Origin: JAHEYG01 sp040403535
Lineage (GTDB): Bacteria; Bacteroidota; Bacteroidia; B-17B0; Aurantibacillaceae
Direction: 5' to 3'
Assembly: GCA_040403535.1 (NCBI GenBank)
Contig: JBBAKL010000003.1
Coordinates: 56,839 to 120,838 of the forward strand
DNA length: 64,000 nucleotides
The notes under the pieces were generated by a model. The model had not been told where the DNA came from, searched no databases, and was given only the letters and a program-made list of their open reading frames with translations. The translations under genes were made by a program, and so were the position numbers. Every line of letters begins with the position of its first letter. The first letter of the stretch is position 1. Shown piece by piece: positions 9,004-17,193 of this stretch.

Positions 9004-10191
9004 ATGTACGGAGCATTTAAAGACCACTTACAAAACCAGCTTAATGATATTGAAGCGAACGGTTTATTTAAAAGAGAACGCGTTATTACCACCCCACAGG
9101 GCGCATCAGTAAAAGTAAACGGTAAAGACGTTATTATTTTTTGTGCCAATAACTATTTGGGCTTATCATCTCACCCAAAAGTAATTGAAGGTGCTAAAAA
9201 AACTTTAGACAGCCACGGTTATGGCATGAGCAGTGTTCGCTTTATTTGCGGTACTCAGGATATTCACAAAACCTTAGAGCAAAAAATTGCTACGTTCTTA
9301 GGACAAGAAGATACGATTTTATATGCGGCATGTTTTGATGCTAACGGCGGTGTTTTTGAACCTTTATTTGGAGAAGAAGATGCAATTATCTCCGATGAAT
9401 TAAATCACGCTTCAATTATTGATGGAGTACGTTTATGCAAAGCGCAACGTTACCGTTACAAAAACTGCGATATGGCAGATTTGGAAGAGCAATTGAAAAA
9501 AGCTCAGGCGCAACGTTACCGTGTAATTGTTACTGACGGTGTATTTAGTATGGATGGCTTTGTTGCACCATTAGATAAAATTTGCGACTTAGCTGAAAAA
9601 TATAACGCCTTAGTGATGGTGGATGAAAGTCATGCTACCGGATTTATTGGAAAAACCGGAAGAGGCACCGTTGAATTGAAAAATGTAATGAGCCGAGTGG
9701 ATATTATTACCGGAACCTTAGGTAAAGCTTTAGGTGGTGCCATGGGCGGATTTACCACAGGCAAAAAAGAAATTATTGAAATATTGAGACAACGGTCTCG
9801 TCCTTACCTTTTCTCAAATTCATTAGCACCACACATTGTTGGCGCTAGTATTGCAGTATTTGATTTATTGAGCCAAACTACAGAATTACGCGACAAATTA
9901 GAGTGGAATATTAATTACTTTAAAAAAGGCATTAAGTCGGTTGGGTTAGAAATAAAAGACGGCGACAGTGCCATTGTACCTGTTATGTTATACGATGCTA
10001 AATTATCGCAGGTATTTGCCGATAAATTATTGCAAGAAGGCATCTACGTAATTGGTTTCTTCTTCCCGGTTGTGCCTAAAGGACAAGCACGTATTCGCGT
10101 ACAAATTTCTGCCGCGCACGAAAAAGAACATTTGGATAAAGCAATTGCCGCATTTGAAAAGATAGGTAAAGAATTAGGTGTGATTAAATAA
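9004..10191 (+). CDS. kbl: Glycine C-acetyltransferase (2-amino-3-ketobutyrate CoA ligase)
   Basis: A 395-residue PLP enzyme of the alpha-oxoamine synthase family. It joins glycine and acetyl-CoA, or in the catabolic direction cleaves 2-amino-3-ketobutyrate formed from threonine. Visible motifs: NNYLGLSSHPKV, SDELNHASIIDG, the PLP-contacting VDESHATGFIGKTGRGT and the Schiff-base lysine in TGTLGKALGGAMGG (Lys241). Full family length, and the N-terminus (AFKDHLQNQLNDIE) is typical of Kbl rather than BioF or HemA. No threonine dehydrogenase gene lies beside it. The stop is 5 bases before a broken micro-ORF at 10196. Confidence 0.95.
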   Translation: MYGAFKDHLQNQLNDIEANGLFKRERVITTPQGASVKVNGKDVIIFCANNYLGLSSHPKVIEGAKKTLDSHGYGMSSVRFICGTQDIHKTLEQKIATFLGQEDTILYAACFDANGGVFEPLFGEEDAIISDELNHASIIDGVRLCKAQRYRYKNCDMADLEEQLKKAQAQRYRVIVTDGVFSMDGFVAPLDKICDLAEKYNALVMVDESHATGFIGKTGRGTVELKNVMSRVDIITGTLGKALGGAMGGFTTGKKEIIEILRQRSRPYLFSNSLAPHIVGASIAVFDLLSQTTELRDKLEWNINYFKKGIKSVGLEIKDGDSAIVPVMLYDAKLSQVFADKLLQEGIYVIGFFFPVVPKGQARIRVQISAAHEKEHLDKAIAAFEKIGKELGVIK

Positions 10192-10195
10192 CATC

Positions 10196-10345
10196 ATGAG
10201 AAAGAAAAATTGGACATTAGGGTTTTTAGGATTCCTTGGTTTATTAATTTTAGAATACTTTAAAATGGGGAATTTTTAGATCTTCTTTGGTTTTTTTTTC
10301 TTTACTTACTTGATGTATTTCGTCCCGGAAAAAAAGCAAGAATAA
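10196..10345 (+). pseudogene. Small membrane-protein ORF interrupted by an in-frame amber codon
   Basis: Starting at ATG 10196, five bases after kbl, the frame reads MRKKNWTLGFLGFLGLLILEY and on to TAG at 10277-10279. It then continues open for 21 more codons, rich in Phe, to TAA at 10343-10345. Joined through the TAG it would be a 49-codon protein with two hydrophobic helices and a charged end (VPEKKQE). The opening W-T-L-G-F-L-G-F-L-G-L-L run resembles short bacterial membrane proteins that I recall under DUF3796; this is from memory and unverified. Likely a recently inactivated gene, or two tiny peptides; readthrough is less likely. Confidence 0.5.
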
Positions 10346-10362
10346 ATTGTCAAAGCAAGTTT

Positions 10363-10390
10363 AAGGGGATGTTATCACATCCCCTTTTTT
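10363..10390. terminator. Bidirectional terminator between kbl unit and esterase
   Basis: A 10-bp stem, 10363-10372 with 10377-10386 (AAGGGGATGT and complement), loop TATC, T-run to 10390. It overlaps the esterase stop codon on the minus strand. Confidence 0.85.
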
Positions 10391-11291
10391 ATTCGCCTTT
10401 CACCCACTTCACAATTTGCTGATGCACGATGCCTTGAAACGAATTGTTCAAACCAAAGGGCGAATGTTTTCCGTTAGGTAAATTAAATAAACGATGCTTG
10501 ATTTTTTTACACTGTAAAGAATCATCCAATTGTTTACTCTGCTCGAATGGCACTACATCATCATCAGTAGCGTGAACTATCAATGTTGGAATATTTTTTA
10601 TATGATAAATAGGACTTGCACTAATTACAACCTTTTTATCTTTAACGAACTCTTCACCCAACAATTTCTTATATAAACCTTGCATTCCCCAACCATTTTC
10701 CGCTAATTTTTTAAAACCTTCGTCATTTAAGTTCGTTGGTCCTGCAAGAGAAATTACAGAGTGAATAGTATAGGCATTTTTTACTGAGTAAGCATATAAC
10801 AAGGCCAAATGTCCGCCGGCACTACTTCCTAATAAATTATATTTATCATTAGGCATACCATAAGTACTCGCATTTTGTTTTAGAGCAAACAGCAATTCGT
10901 GTATGTCTTGCAACATGCCCGTATAATTTACACCATTATCCAATAAGCGATAATTCATGTTGGCAACAATTACATTATCATCGCAAAATTCCTCGGCCCA
11001 TTCGTCCATAAAATCGTTTTTATCGCCCATTACCCAGGCACCGCCATGAATTAAAACTATAATTGGCGTTTTACTGTTTCTGCCGGAAGGCAAATACAAA
11101 TCGTACTGATTTAGCGGATGCTTTCCGTATTTCAGGTTTTTAAAAACGAAGCGTTCACTGGTAGAGTATTGTATTTTTACAGGAATTATGGGTTTGGGTC
11201 GTGAAAACAAGCCATACAAATAAATTACAAGTATTGCCAAAGCGGCAATAATTACCAGGTACAGCCATTTTGTGTTTTGAATAAATTGCAT
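10389..11291 (-). CDS. Membrane-anchored alpha/beta hydrolase (esterase/lipase-like)
   Basis: A 300-residue protein with one N-terminal membrane helix (about 9-29) and a C-terminal alpha/beta hydrolase domain of the BD-FAE/carboxylesterase type. The oxyanion-hole motif HGGAW is at 82-86, the nucleophile elbow GSSAGG at 155-160 (Ser157). The acid is probably Asp244 or Asp245 in HATDDDVVPF, and the His is in NGKHSPFG (276). Such enzymes cleave ester bonds of small acyl or carbohydrate esters. The anchor suggests the catalytic part faces the periplasm. Monocistronic; substrate unknown. Confidence 0.88.
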   Translation of the reverse strand: MQFIQNTKWLYLVIIAALAILVIYLYGLFSRPKPIIPVKIQYSTSERFVFKNLKYGKHPLNQYDLYLPSGRNSKTPIIVLIHGGAWVMGDKNDFMDEWAEEFCDDNVIVANMNYRLLDNGVNYTGMLQDIHELLFALKQNASTYGMPNDKYNLLGSSAGGHLALLYAYSVKNAYTIHSVISLAGPTNLNDEGFKKLAENGWGMQGLYKKLLGEEFVKDKKVVISASPIYHIKNIPTLIVHATDDDVVPFEQSKQLDDSLQCKKIKHRLFNLPNGKHSPFGLNNSFQGIVHQQIVKWVKGE

Positions 11292-11460
11292 GGTGATTCT
11301 AACTTAAAAGTAGAAAAATAAATTATAATTAAATGTTGTTTTGTAACTATTTGAATCGCTCGAAAGACCTTGTAACAAATTTCAAATACTCCTCTTCTGT
11401 ATACTGATCAGTTGATGAGATTATTACAAATAAGTAAAATTTATTACCTTCATACTTAGA

Positions 11461-11967
11461 ATGGCAAAGCAATCGATAAATTATTTTGAGCTGGAACAAA
11501 CACCGGAAGATTATAATTTTCTTTTGTTTGGTATTGCCAGTTCCGACAATCAATATGTTATTGCTAACGCAATTAACGACGTATTAAACATCGATTTACA
11601 ACTGGCAGATTACATTGACTTAAGTCACCGGATTGGAAAGGACTTTAAGTTTTCGTTTTATAGCTATACCGACGAGGCATTTAACCTTGAATACAATTTA
11701 ATTCCGAATAAAAGCAACTTTGTAGCAAACACAAATGAAAAAAAATCGGAGGGCGATTTATTTGCCATGTTTAACGAATCGGTAGATGAAAGTAGTCGCT
11801 TAATTCCTGAATTAACAAAGACAGATTTTCTGCTTCTCATTAAAGGAGACGAACATTATCACTACGGATACAAAATACAAGAACTACTTAAATCTATACC
11901 CGAAATAATTTCGTTACAAGAAATCATTCCAGATAAACTAAGCAGCAAGAGTAACCTAATCTTTTAA
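11461..11967 (+). CDS. IPExxxVDY family protein
   Basis: A 168-residue cytoplasmic protein of a family restricted to Bacteroidota and of unknown function. It is named after a motif seen here as IPELTKTDF at 115-123, followed by the typical FLLLIKGD. The N-terminal half is acidic, with the DYNFLLFGI and FSFYSYTDEA strands of the family. Its last 12 bases overlap the end of thiL on the other strand (11956-11967), so the two genes converge without space for a terminator. Confidence 0.88.
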   Translation: MAKQSINYFELEQTPEDYNFLLFGIASSDNQYVIANAINDVLNIDLQLADYIDLSHRIGKDFKFSFYSYTDEAFNLEYNLIPNKSNFVANTNEKKSEGDLFAMFNESVDESSRLIPELTKTDFLLLIKGDEHYHYGYKIQELLKSIPEIISLQEIIPDKLSSKSNLIF

Positions 11968-13005
11968 TAAGGCATCCCAGCCTTGAGCTTTTAACGTAGC
12001 CACATTACCTGACTTGGTGATTAAATGCCTACCACGCTCTTTATTGGTAATATGTCCAATGATGGTAAAGTCTGGAAGATTTTTAACCTTGTCGTAATCC
12101 TCTGCTTTAATAGTAAACAACAATTCATAATCTTCACCTCCGCTTAGCGCGCATACGGTTGGATCTAATCCAAACTGACGGGCAGTATCGTACGTTTGTT
12201 CATCCAGCGGTATTTTTTCCTCGTACAATTCAACACCTACATCCGATTGCGAACAGATATGTAAGATTTCGGAAGCCAATCCGTCACTTACATCAATCAT
12301 GGCCGTTGGAACAACATTAAGTTCATTAAGTAATTTTATAACATCACGACGAGCTTCCGGTTTTAACTGACGTTCCAAAATATAATCCTTACCTTCTAAA
12401 TCGGGTTGAATATTTGGATTTTCTTTAAATACCGATTTTTCTCTCTCAAGAATTTGCAATCCCATATAGGCTCCGCCTAAATCACCACTAACACACAGCA
12501 AATTTGTTTCCTTTGCTCCGTTACGGTAAACTATTTTGTCTTTTTGTCCTTCGCCTAAAACAGTAATACTGATAACCAGTCCGGTTCGTGAGGAAGTAGT
12601 ATCGCCACCAACCAGATCAACTCCATACTTTTCACATGCAAGCAACATACCTGCGTATATTTCTTCAACAGCCTCTAAGCTAAAGCGACTTGAAATAGCT
12701 ATGCTCACTACCACTTGTTTAGGCTGGCCATTCATAGCGTAAATATCGCTTAGGTTGACTATTACGGATTTATAACCTAAATGTTTTAATGGCACGTAAG
12801 TTAAATCGAAGTGCACGCCTTCAACCAACATATCAGTTGAAACCAAAGTAACCGTATCGGTATTGGTATAATTTATAACCGCCGCATCATCGCCCACTCC
12901 TTTAAGTGTAGATGCATTTTTAACTTCGATATGCTGGGTTAAATGTTTAATTAATCCGAACTCACCTAATGAGCTAATTTCTGTACGTGATGAATTTTCG
13001 AGCAT
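11956..13005 (-). CDS. thiL: Thiamine-monophosphate kinase
   Basis: A 349-residue enzyme that phosphorylates thiamine monophosphate to thiamine diphosphate with ATP. Family motifs: GEFGLIKHL near the start, GVGDDAAV at 36-43, STDMLVEGVHFD at 56-67, LVGGDTTSS, the AMIDVSDGLASE helix and SGGEDYELLF. Length is normal. The start lies one base after the dltA-like stop, so it is the last cistron of the dlt-like operon. That link to envelope acylation is not an obvious functional one and may be mere transcriptional convenience. No other thiamine gene is in the window. Confidence 0.95.
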   Translation of the reverse strand: MLENSSRTEISSLGEFGLIKHLTQHIEVKNASTLKGVGDDAAVINYTNTDTVTLVSTDMLVEGVHFDLTYVPLKHLGYKSVIVNLSDIYAMNGQPKQVVVSIAISSRFSLEAVEEIYAGMLLACEKYGVDLVGGDTTSSRTGLVISITVLGEGQKDKIVYRNGAKETNLLCVSGDLGGAYMGLQILEREKSVFKENPNIQPDLEGKDYILERQLKPEARRDVIKLLNELNVVPTAMIDVSDGLASEILHICSQSDVGVELYEEKIPLDEQTYDTARQFGLDPTVCALSGGEDYELLFTIKAEDYDKVKNLPDFTIIGHITNKERGRHLITKSGNVATLKAQGWDALLKD

Positions 13006-13006
13006 G

Positions 13007-14494
13007 TTACAAATTTAAATAATATTCAATTAACGCTTTTTTATCTGTTTTATAATTACTGTTTACTGGCATTTCTTTAACCGTAATTATTTCGCTTGGT
13101 ATCATGTAGGATGGTAAGTGTTGGGAGATGTTTGTTTTTGTCTCTTCCACATTTAACTCGCCTTCGTTTAAAGTAACAAAAGAAACTATTTTCTTAACGG
13201 TATTCCCTTGTTTTAAAGGAACCGTTACTGCGTTTGTTATGTTATTTTGTTTTTGAAGCACCTCACTAATCTCATCCAATTCGATTCGATAACCATTTAA
13301 TTTTACCTGATTGTCATTCCGACCAAGAAAATAAATCATTTCATTTTTAATGTATCCCTGATCGCCGGTTTTATAAGCACGCTTTCCATTATGCAAGTAA
13401 AAGGAAGCTTCGTTTTTTTCTTTGTTGTTTAAGTAACCTACAGAAACATTATCGCCTACAATAACCAGTTCACCGGTATCTTCTGAATTACCACTTTCGT
13501 TTAAGACCAACAATTCCGAGTTAGTTTTCATATAGCCAATTGGCAACACAGTTGGGTTTTGCGCTACTATTTCATCGGTCACTTCCAGATAAGTTACAAC
13601 TACAGTTGCTTCTGTTGGACCGTATGAATTAACAATGCGAGAAGAAGGAAATACACGTTTCAATTTCTTAACAGTAGTTACAGGGAGTTCTTCACCAATG
13701 AAAATATAATTTTTTAATGCGGGGTAATTTTGTTCGTTAAATTGAGGTGTAGAGACATACATGTAAATAAACGAAGGGGTACACACCATGACGTTAGCCT
13801 GGTATTCGTTTAAACGATGTAAAAACTTATTCGCATCTTTCAATATCTCGTAATTATTCAACACCATAGTTGCGCCATGATGAAGTGCTCCTATAAAGTC
13901 ACAAAGCGAAATATCAAAACTAAATGGTGCCTGATTCATGTAAACACTCTCTCTGTTTATTCCGGGCCAGTTTGCATACCATTTTGTAAAATCATTTAAC
14001 GCCTGAGCGGTAATTTGTACACCTTTTGGTTCTCCGGTACTACCTGATGTAAACAATATGTACCGGACGGGATCTGCTTCAACTGTTTTGCTATTTAAGA
14101 CTGCCGATTTATTTCCTTTTACCAAATTAAAATCCGAATCAATTATATATTCGATATCGATAGGCGTTGGTTTAGAGGAACAATTAATCATCACCTGAGC
14201 TCCCAATATGTCGGCAATTTTCTTTACACGTTCGGCAGGCATAATGGCATCTACCGGAACATAAATTGTATTTAAATTGATAAGTGTTAACATGGCGATC
14301 GGGAAATTGGCTTCCTTTTCGCCATAAATCATTACCGGCTTATCATTTGGTAAAAAGTTTAATGCTGTTTTTAATTTTTCACACGATTCATACACTTGTT
14401 GCCAATTGAGTACTTTATCGGTACCAACAATCGCTGGCTTATCCTTCGCAACACTTAACTCTTTAAATTCATTTATATAAAAATTATACCTCAT
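13007..14494 (-). CDS. dltA: DltA-like carrier-protein ligase (adenylating enzyme)
   Basis: A 495-residue ANL-family enzyme. It should adenylate a small carboxylic or amino acid and load it on the carrier at 16954. Motifs: P-loop-like FTSGSTGEPKG (148-158), NSYGPTEATVVVT (289-301), YKTGD (374-378), GRNDNQVKLNGYRIEL (391-406) and a C-terminal lysine in YKTDKK near 482. Similarity is to DltA in particular: GEELPVTTVKKLKRVFP and PIGYMKTNSELLVL align well with DltA. The residue I align with the cysteine that steers D-alanine choice in Bacillus DltA (F-C-G-E) is Ile266 here (F-I-G-E), so the substrate may not be D-alanine. Start and dltB stop share one base (TAATG). Confidence 0.88.
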   Translation of the reverse strand: MRYNFYINEFKELSVAKDKPAIVGTDKVLNWQQVYESCEKLKTALNFLPNDKPVMIYGEKEANFPIAMLTLINLNTIYVPVDAIMPAERVKKIADILGAQVMINCSSKPTPIDIEYIIDSDFNLVKGNKSAVLNSKTVEADPVRYILFTSGSTGEPKGVQITAQALNDFTKWYANWPGINRESVYMNQAPFSFDISLCDFIGALHHGATMVLNNYEILKDANKFLHRLNEYQANVMVCTPSFIYMYVSTPQFNEQNYPALKNYIFIGEELPVTTVKKLKRVFPSSRIVNSYGPTEATVVVTYLEVTDEIVAQNPTVLPIGYMKTNSELLVLNESGNSEDTGELVIVGDNVSVGYLNNKEKNEASFYLHNGKRAYKTGDQGYIKNEMIYFLGRNDNQVKLNGYRIELDEISEVLQKQNNITNAVTVPLKQGNTVKKIVSFVTLNEGELNVEETKTNISQHLPSYMIPSEIITVKEMPVNSNYKTDKKALIEYYLNL

Positions 14495-15621
14495 TAATGT
14501 ATTAATCTTCCGCTAAACACATACAGTGCAAAGCATGCTAAGTTAAACATAATAAAAATGCTAATGTATTTAATTGCAAGCGGTGACATGCTTCCAAAAA
14601 CAACATCCTTGTCGTTTACACGGCAATTATATTGGTAAATATTATGAATAACACTATATGCGCCGTAAATAATTCCACTCCAGATAAAATTTGGCTCAAA
14701 ACCATTCCAGCATCCCATGGTAAACAAGGTTAAAAATATGGCCAGATTTTGTTTGGTTAATGGAGCCTTTTTTAACTTCTGAAAGCTATTAAGCCATTTG
14801 TAAAAAGGCTTGAATAAATAATCGGTTAACCAGTTAGTTAAACTTGCGTGCCAACGCTGCCAGAAATCGGGTGGATTAACAGCAAGAAACGGCGCATTAA
14901 AGTTAAACGGAACATTTATGCCAACCAATTTACCCATACCTACTGCCATAGCCGAATAACCCGCAAAATCAAAAAACAAATAAATGGTATAAGAATACAT
15001 TTCATTTAAAAGCCACAATGGTTTGGTGCTCTCAAATAAATTAACATTTAACCAATAACGGGAAATAAATTCGGCAATTATAAACTTATATAAAACTCCA
15101 ATTGAAAATTCTTGTAAGCCACTTTCAATCTGAGGCGCATTAATGGATTCAAAGCCATTATTACAGTTTTCGGTAAAGCGTTTAAAACGATCTAAAGGAC
15201 CAATATAGAACGAGGGAATAAAGCAAAGAAAATTGGCATAATCCAAAAAATTAATTTTGGTTTTGTAATCACTGTCAAGCAAAACCTGCGCTGCCCTAAA
15301 ACACACAAACGATAAGCCGGCGAAATACATAAAAGGAAGACTAACATGTATTTTAAAAAGTATCATTGGAATGAGTAGAATAACTGTACTCCATAATTTA
15401 TGATTGATGTATTTTGCCAGATAACTAGTAAACACATAACTAAATAGAACATAAATGCCCAACTCAATTCCATAACGAAAATACAGTGAGAAGTAAACCA
15501 AGGTTAATATGAATGTCACTTCACGGTAAACACCCGACTTAATGGTCAACTTGCAAACCCATATTACCAACACATATACCAGTGCGAATACAAAAAAATC
15601 TATGTCAGTGAATGGTAACAT
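14494..15621 (-). CDS. dltB: DltB-like MBOAT membrane acyltransferase with His-to-Asn change
   Basis: A 375-residue polytopic protein of the MBOAT family. In Gram-positive bacteria DltB takes the acyl group from DltC and passes it across the membrane. Family motifs present: SFVCFRAAQVLLD, FIPSFYIGPLDRFKRF, FFDFAGYSAMAVGMGKL (216-232) and the FWQRWHASLTNWLTDYLF segment (253-270, His258). The almost invariant Trp-His-Gly motif of the active site is Trp-Asn-Gly here (Asn306, codon at 14704-14706). The change from His is one base away and could be real divergence or an error. The gene shares one base with both the dltX-like stop and the dltA start. Confidence 0.87.
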   Translation of the reverse strand: MLPFTDIDFFVFALVYVLVIWVCKLTIKSGVYREVTFILTLVYFSLYFRYGIELGIYVLFSYVFTSYLAKYINHKLWSTVILLIPMILFKIHVSLPFMYFAGLSFVCFRAAQVLLDSDYKTKINFLDYANFLCFIPSFYIGPLDRFKRFTENCNNGFESINAPQIESGLQEFSIGVLYKFIIAEFISRYWLNVNLFESTKPLWLLNEMYSYTIYLFFDFAGYSAMAVGMGKLVGINVPFNFNAPFLAVNPPDFWQRWHASLTNWLTDYLFKPFYKWLNSFQKLKKAPLTKQNLAIFLTLFTMGCWNGFEPNFIWSGIIYGAYSVIHNIYQYNCRVNDKDVVFGSMSPLAIKYISIFIMFNLACFALYVFSGRLIH

Positions 15622-15761
15622 TAAAATTGCGCGTAAATAAAGGAGAATGAAGAATGCGGTTTGTTATCAGCATGTTTATTTAACGGGTGGTACAAATAGT
15701 ACACACCAATTAAAATGAAGGCATACATCAAAATATTTAATATGATTTTTTTGAAATTCAT
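15621..15761 (-). CDS. dltX: DltX-like membrane microprotein
   Basis: A 46-residue ORF. Its ATG (15761-15759) overlaps the dltD-like stop as ATGA, and its TAA (15623-15621) shares a base with the dltB-like ATG. It has a basic N-terminus, one membrane helix (about residues 5-24, ending VYYLYHP) and a short polar stretch that ends FIYAQF. Gram-positive DltX is a protein of about 50 residues with the same plan and a conserved FIYNEF-like end, whose tyrosine has been reported to carry the D-alanyl group between DltB and DltD. Position beside dltB and dltD, size, topology and the final Phe-Ile-Tyr-x-x-Phe all agree. In Firmicutes dltX usually precedes dltA; here it lies between dltD and dltB. Confidence 0.8.
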   Translation of the reverse strand: MNFKKIILNILMYAFILIGVYYLYHPLNKHADNKPHSSFSFIYAQF

Positions 15762-16957
15762 TCCTTGCAATATAAATTTTCGTTTATGAATTTATTAATC
15801 TGATACCAACCATAATCGTATGGGTGCATAATATCCTCTAAAACACCAATGTCGTATTTTTTTATATTTGGGGTAAACATATCCAAATAAGTAAATCCGC
15901 CTTCGTCGAGTGATTTTCTAACCTCATCAATTGCCGGTCCCAGTTTTTCTAAGCCGTCATGAGCTAAAGTGTTTAAAGGTGTAATAACAAAACAAGGCTT
16001 TACATTATTCGACTTAAGAAATTGAATTAACGCTTTAAAATCATTTAACTCATTATTGGAAATGATAGGCACCGGATGAACATCCTTTTTATTCCCGCTA
16101 CTCATCCATTTAGAATAATACGCTTTAGCTACACCAAAAGAATTGTTGGAACATTGCTTTTTAAAATTCTCTTTAGAAACAACCAATAAAGAATCCCAAT
16201 TTTCATTCACGCAATTCATGATTCTTTTTTTAGGCTTCATCTTTGTAAGCTCATTTATTATCATTTCCTGAATTAAAAAATCGACCGAATAATTAATAGT
16301 GTTATTCAATAAGTCGTTATTCAGTTTTACAAAAGGTTTATGAAATAATTTTAATTTATTAGCACGATGTGCGTATATGCGATGTAAACTGCCAGGCGAA
16401 GCAATTTTTTCGTATTGACTATTAACATATTTACTTATGTGGTTTTTAGTGTGTAAATCAATAGTTGTGTCTTTAAATATAGTGTACAGGTAACTCTCAG
16501 GACAAAACTCAAAAAACGAAGCAAGAGATGTTCCTTTAGCGTAATTACCTTCGAACCAACCCGGCGAAAGTATGATGAGCAAGCGAGAATTTTTTAGTAA
16601 TTCTTTATTTGCGGCCAATACGGTTAACATGGCTAAATTTTGAAATCCGGCATGTCCAAATGCAAACAAATCTGCATGCTTTACTTCATTAAAATATCTA
16701 TAGGGAACCCCCACTAAATGATTAGAGGTAAGTTCTGAAGAACCGAAAACAACAGGTGTACCGTTCGCCAGATTTCCGGAGAGATTAATTTGTCCTTTTA
16801 AATTATCATCATAAAAATGATCGATAAATTTTTCAGAACCATATTTAGGAATAACAAATTTTGAGGATTCGGATTTTGAAACAGCAGGCTTAAAAGCAAA
16901 AAACAATATTAGCCCAACACAAAAGGTTAGAATATAATATATAAAAATGTTTTTCAC
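15758..16957 (-). CDS. dltD: DltD-like extracytoplasmic acyl-transfer protein
   Basis: A 399-residue protein with one N-terminal membrane anchor (about 4-22) and a large outer domain of the DltD/SGNH-like type. The nucleophile motif FGSSELTSNH is at 71-80 (Ser73/74). RLLIILSPGWFEG matches the DltD 'SPQWF' strand, CFVITPLN the next strand, and DIMHPYDYGW at 375-384 holds the Asp375/His378 pair. In Firmicutes DltD acts outside the membrane to place D-alanine on lipoteichoic acid; the acceptor in this Gram-negative is unknown. It overlaps the carrier-protein gene by 4 bases and the dltX-like gene by 4 bases. Confidence 0.87.
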   Translation of the reverse strand: MKNIFIYYILTFCVGLILFFAFKPAVSKSESSKFVIPKYGSEKFIDHFYDDNLKGQINLSGNLANGTPVVFGSSELTSNHLVGVPYRYFNEVKHADLFAFGHAGFQNLAMLTVLAANKELLKNSRLLIILSPGWFEGNYAKGTSLASFFEFCPESYLYTIFKDTTIDLHTKNHISKYVNSQYEKIASPGSLHRIYAHRANKLKLFHKPFVKLNNDLLNNTINYSVDFLIQEMIINELTKMKPKKRIMNCVNENWDSLLVVSKENFKKQCSNNSFGVAKAYYSKWMSSGNKKDVHPVPIISNNELNDFKALIQFLKSNNVKPCFVITPLNTLAHDGLEKLGPAIDEVRKSLDEGGFTYLDMFTPNIKKYDIGVLEDIMHPYDYGWYQINKFINENLYCKE

Positions 16958-17193
16958 TTCTGAATTTTAGTGATTAAGAGCTGCTGTATGGTTAAAGCGT
17001 CCTTAAAATTTTCGGCATTAATTTCATTAAATGGTACCGATATACCCAGTTCTTCTTCCAAAGCGTTAGTTAAATCAACTACCAGTATAGATGTGAGGAT
17101 ACCTGATTTCAAAAGCTCGTCCTCCGGTTTTACCTTTTTGAAAGAGACTTCTTTTATTTTATCCAGAATAATATTTAATAGATCTTCTGCCAT
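16954..17193 (-). CDS. dltC: DltC-like acyl carrier protein
   Basis: A 79-residue acidic carrier protein. The 4'-phosphopantetheine serine is Ser35 in SGILTSILVVDL; the usual residue before it is Asp (D-S-L/M), here it is Thr34. The helix NALEEELGISVPFNEINAENF matches the DltC pattern rather than fatty-acid ACP. It should be loaded by the dltA-like ligase at 13007 and be read by the MBOAT protein. Its start shares one base with the aldehyde dehydrogenase stop (TAATG), and its end overlaps the dltD-like gene by 4 bases. Confidence 0.85.
   Translation of the reverse strand: MAEDLLNIILDKIKEVSFKKVKPEDELLKSGILTSILVVDLTNALEEELGISVPFNEINAENFKDALTIQQLLITKIQK

Noticed and set aside
10389..11291. Esterase as a D-alanine or acyl esterase partner of the dlt-like operon
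   Set aside because: It is nearby but separated by another gene and its own terminator; nothing ties it to the operon.
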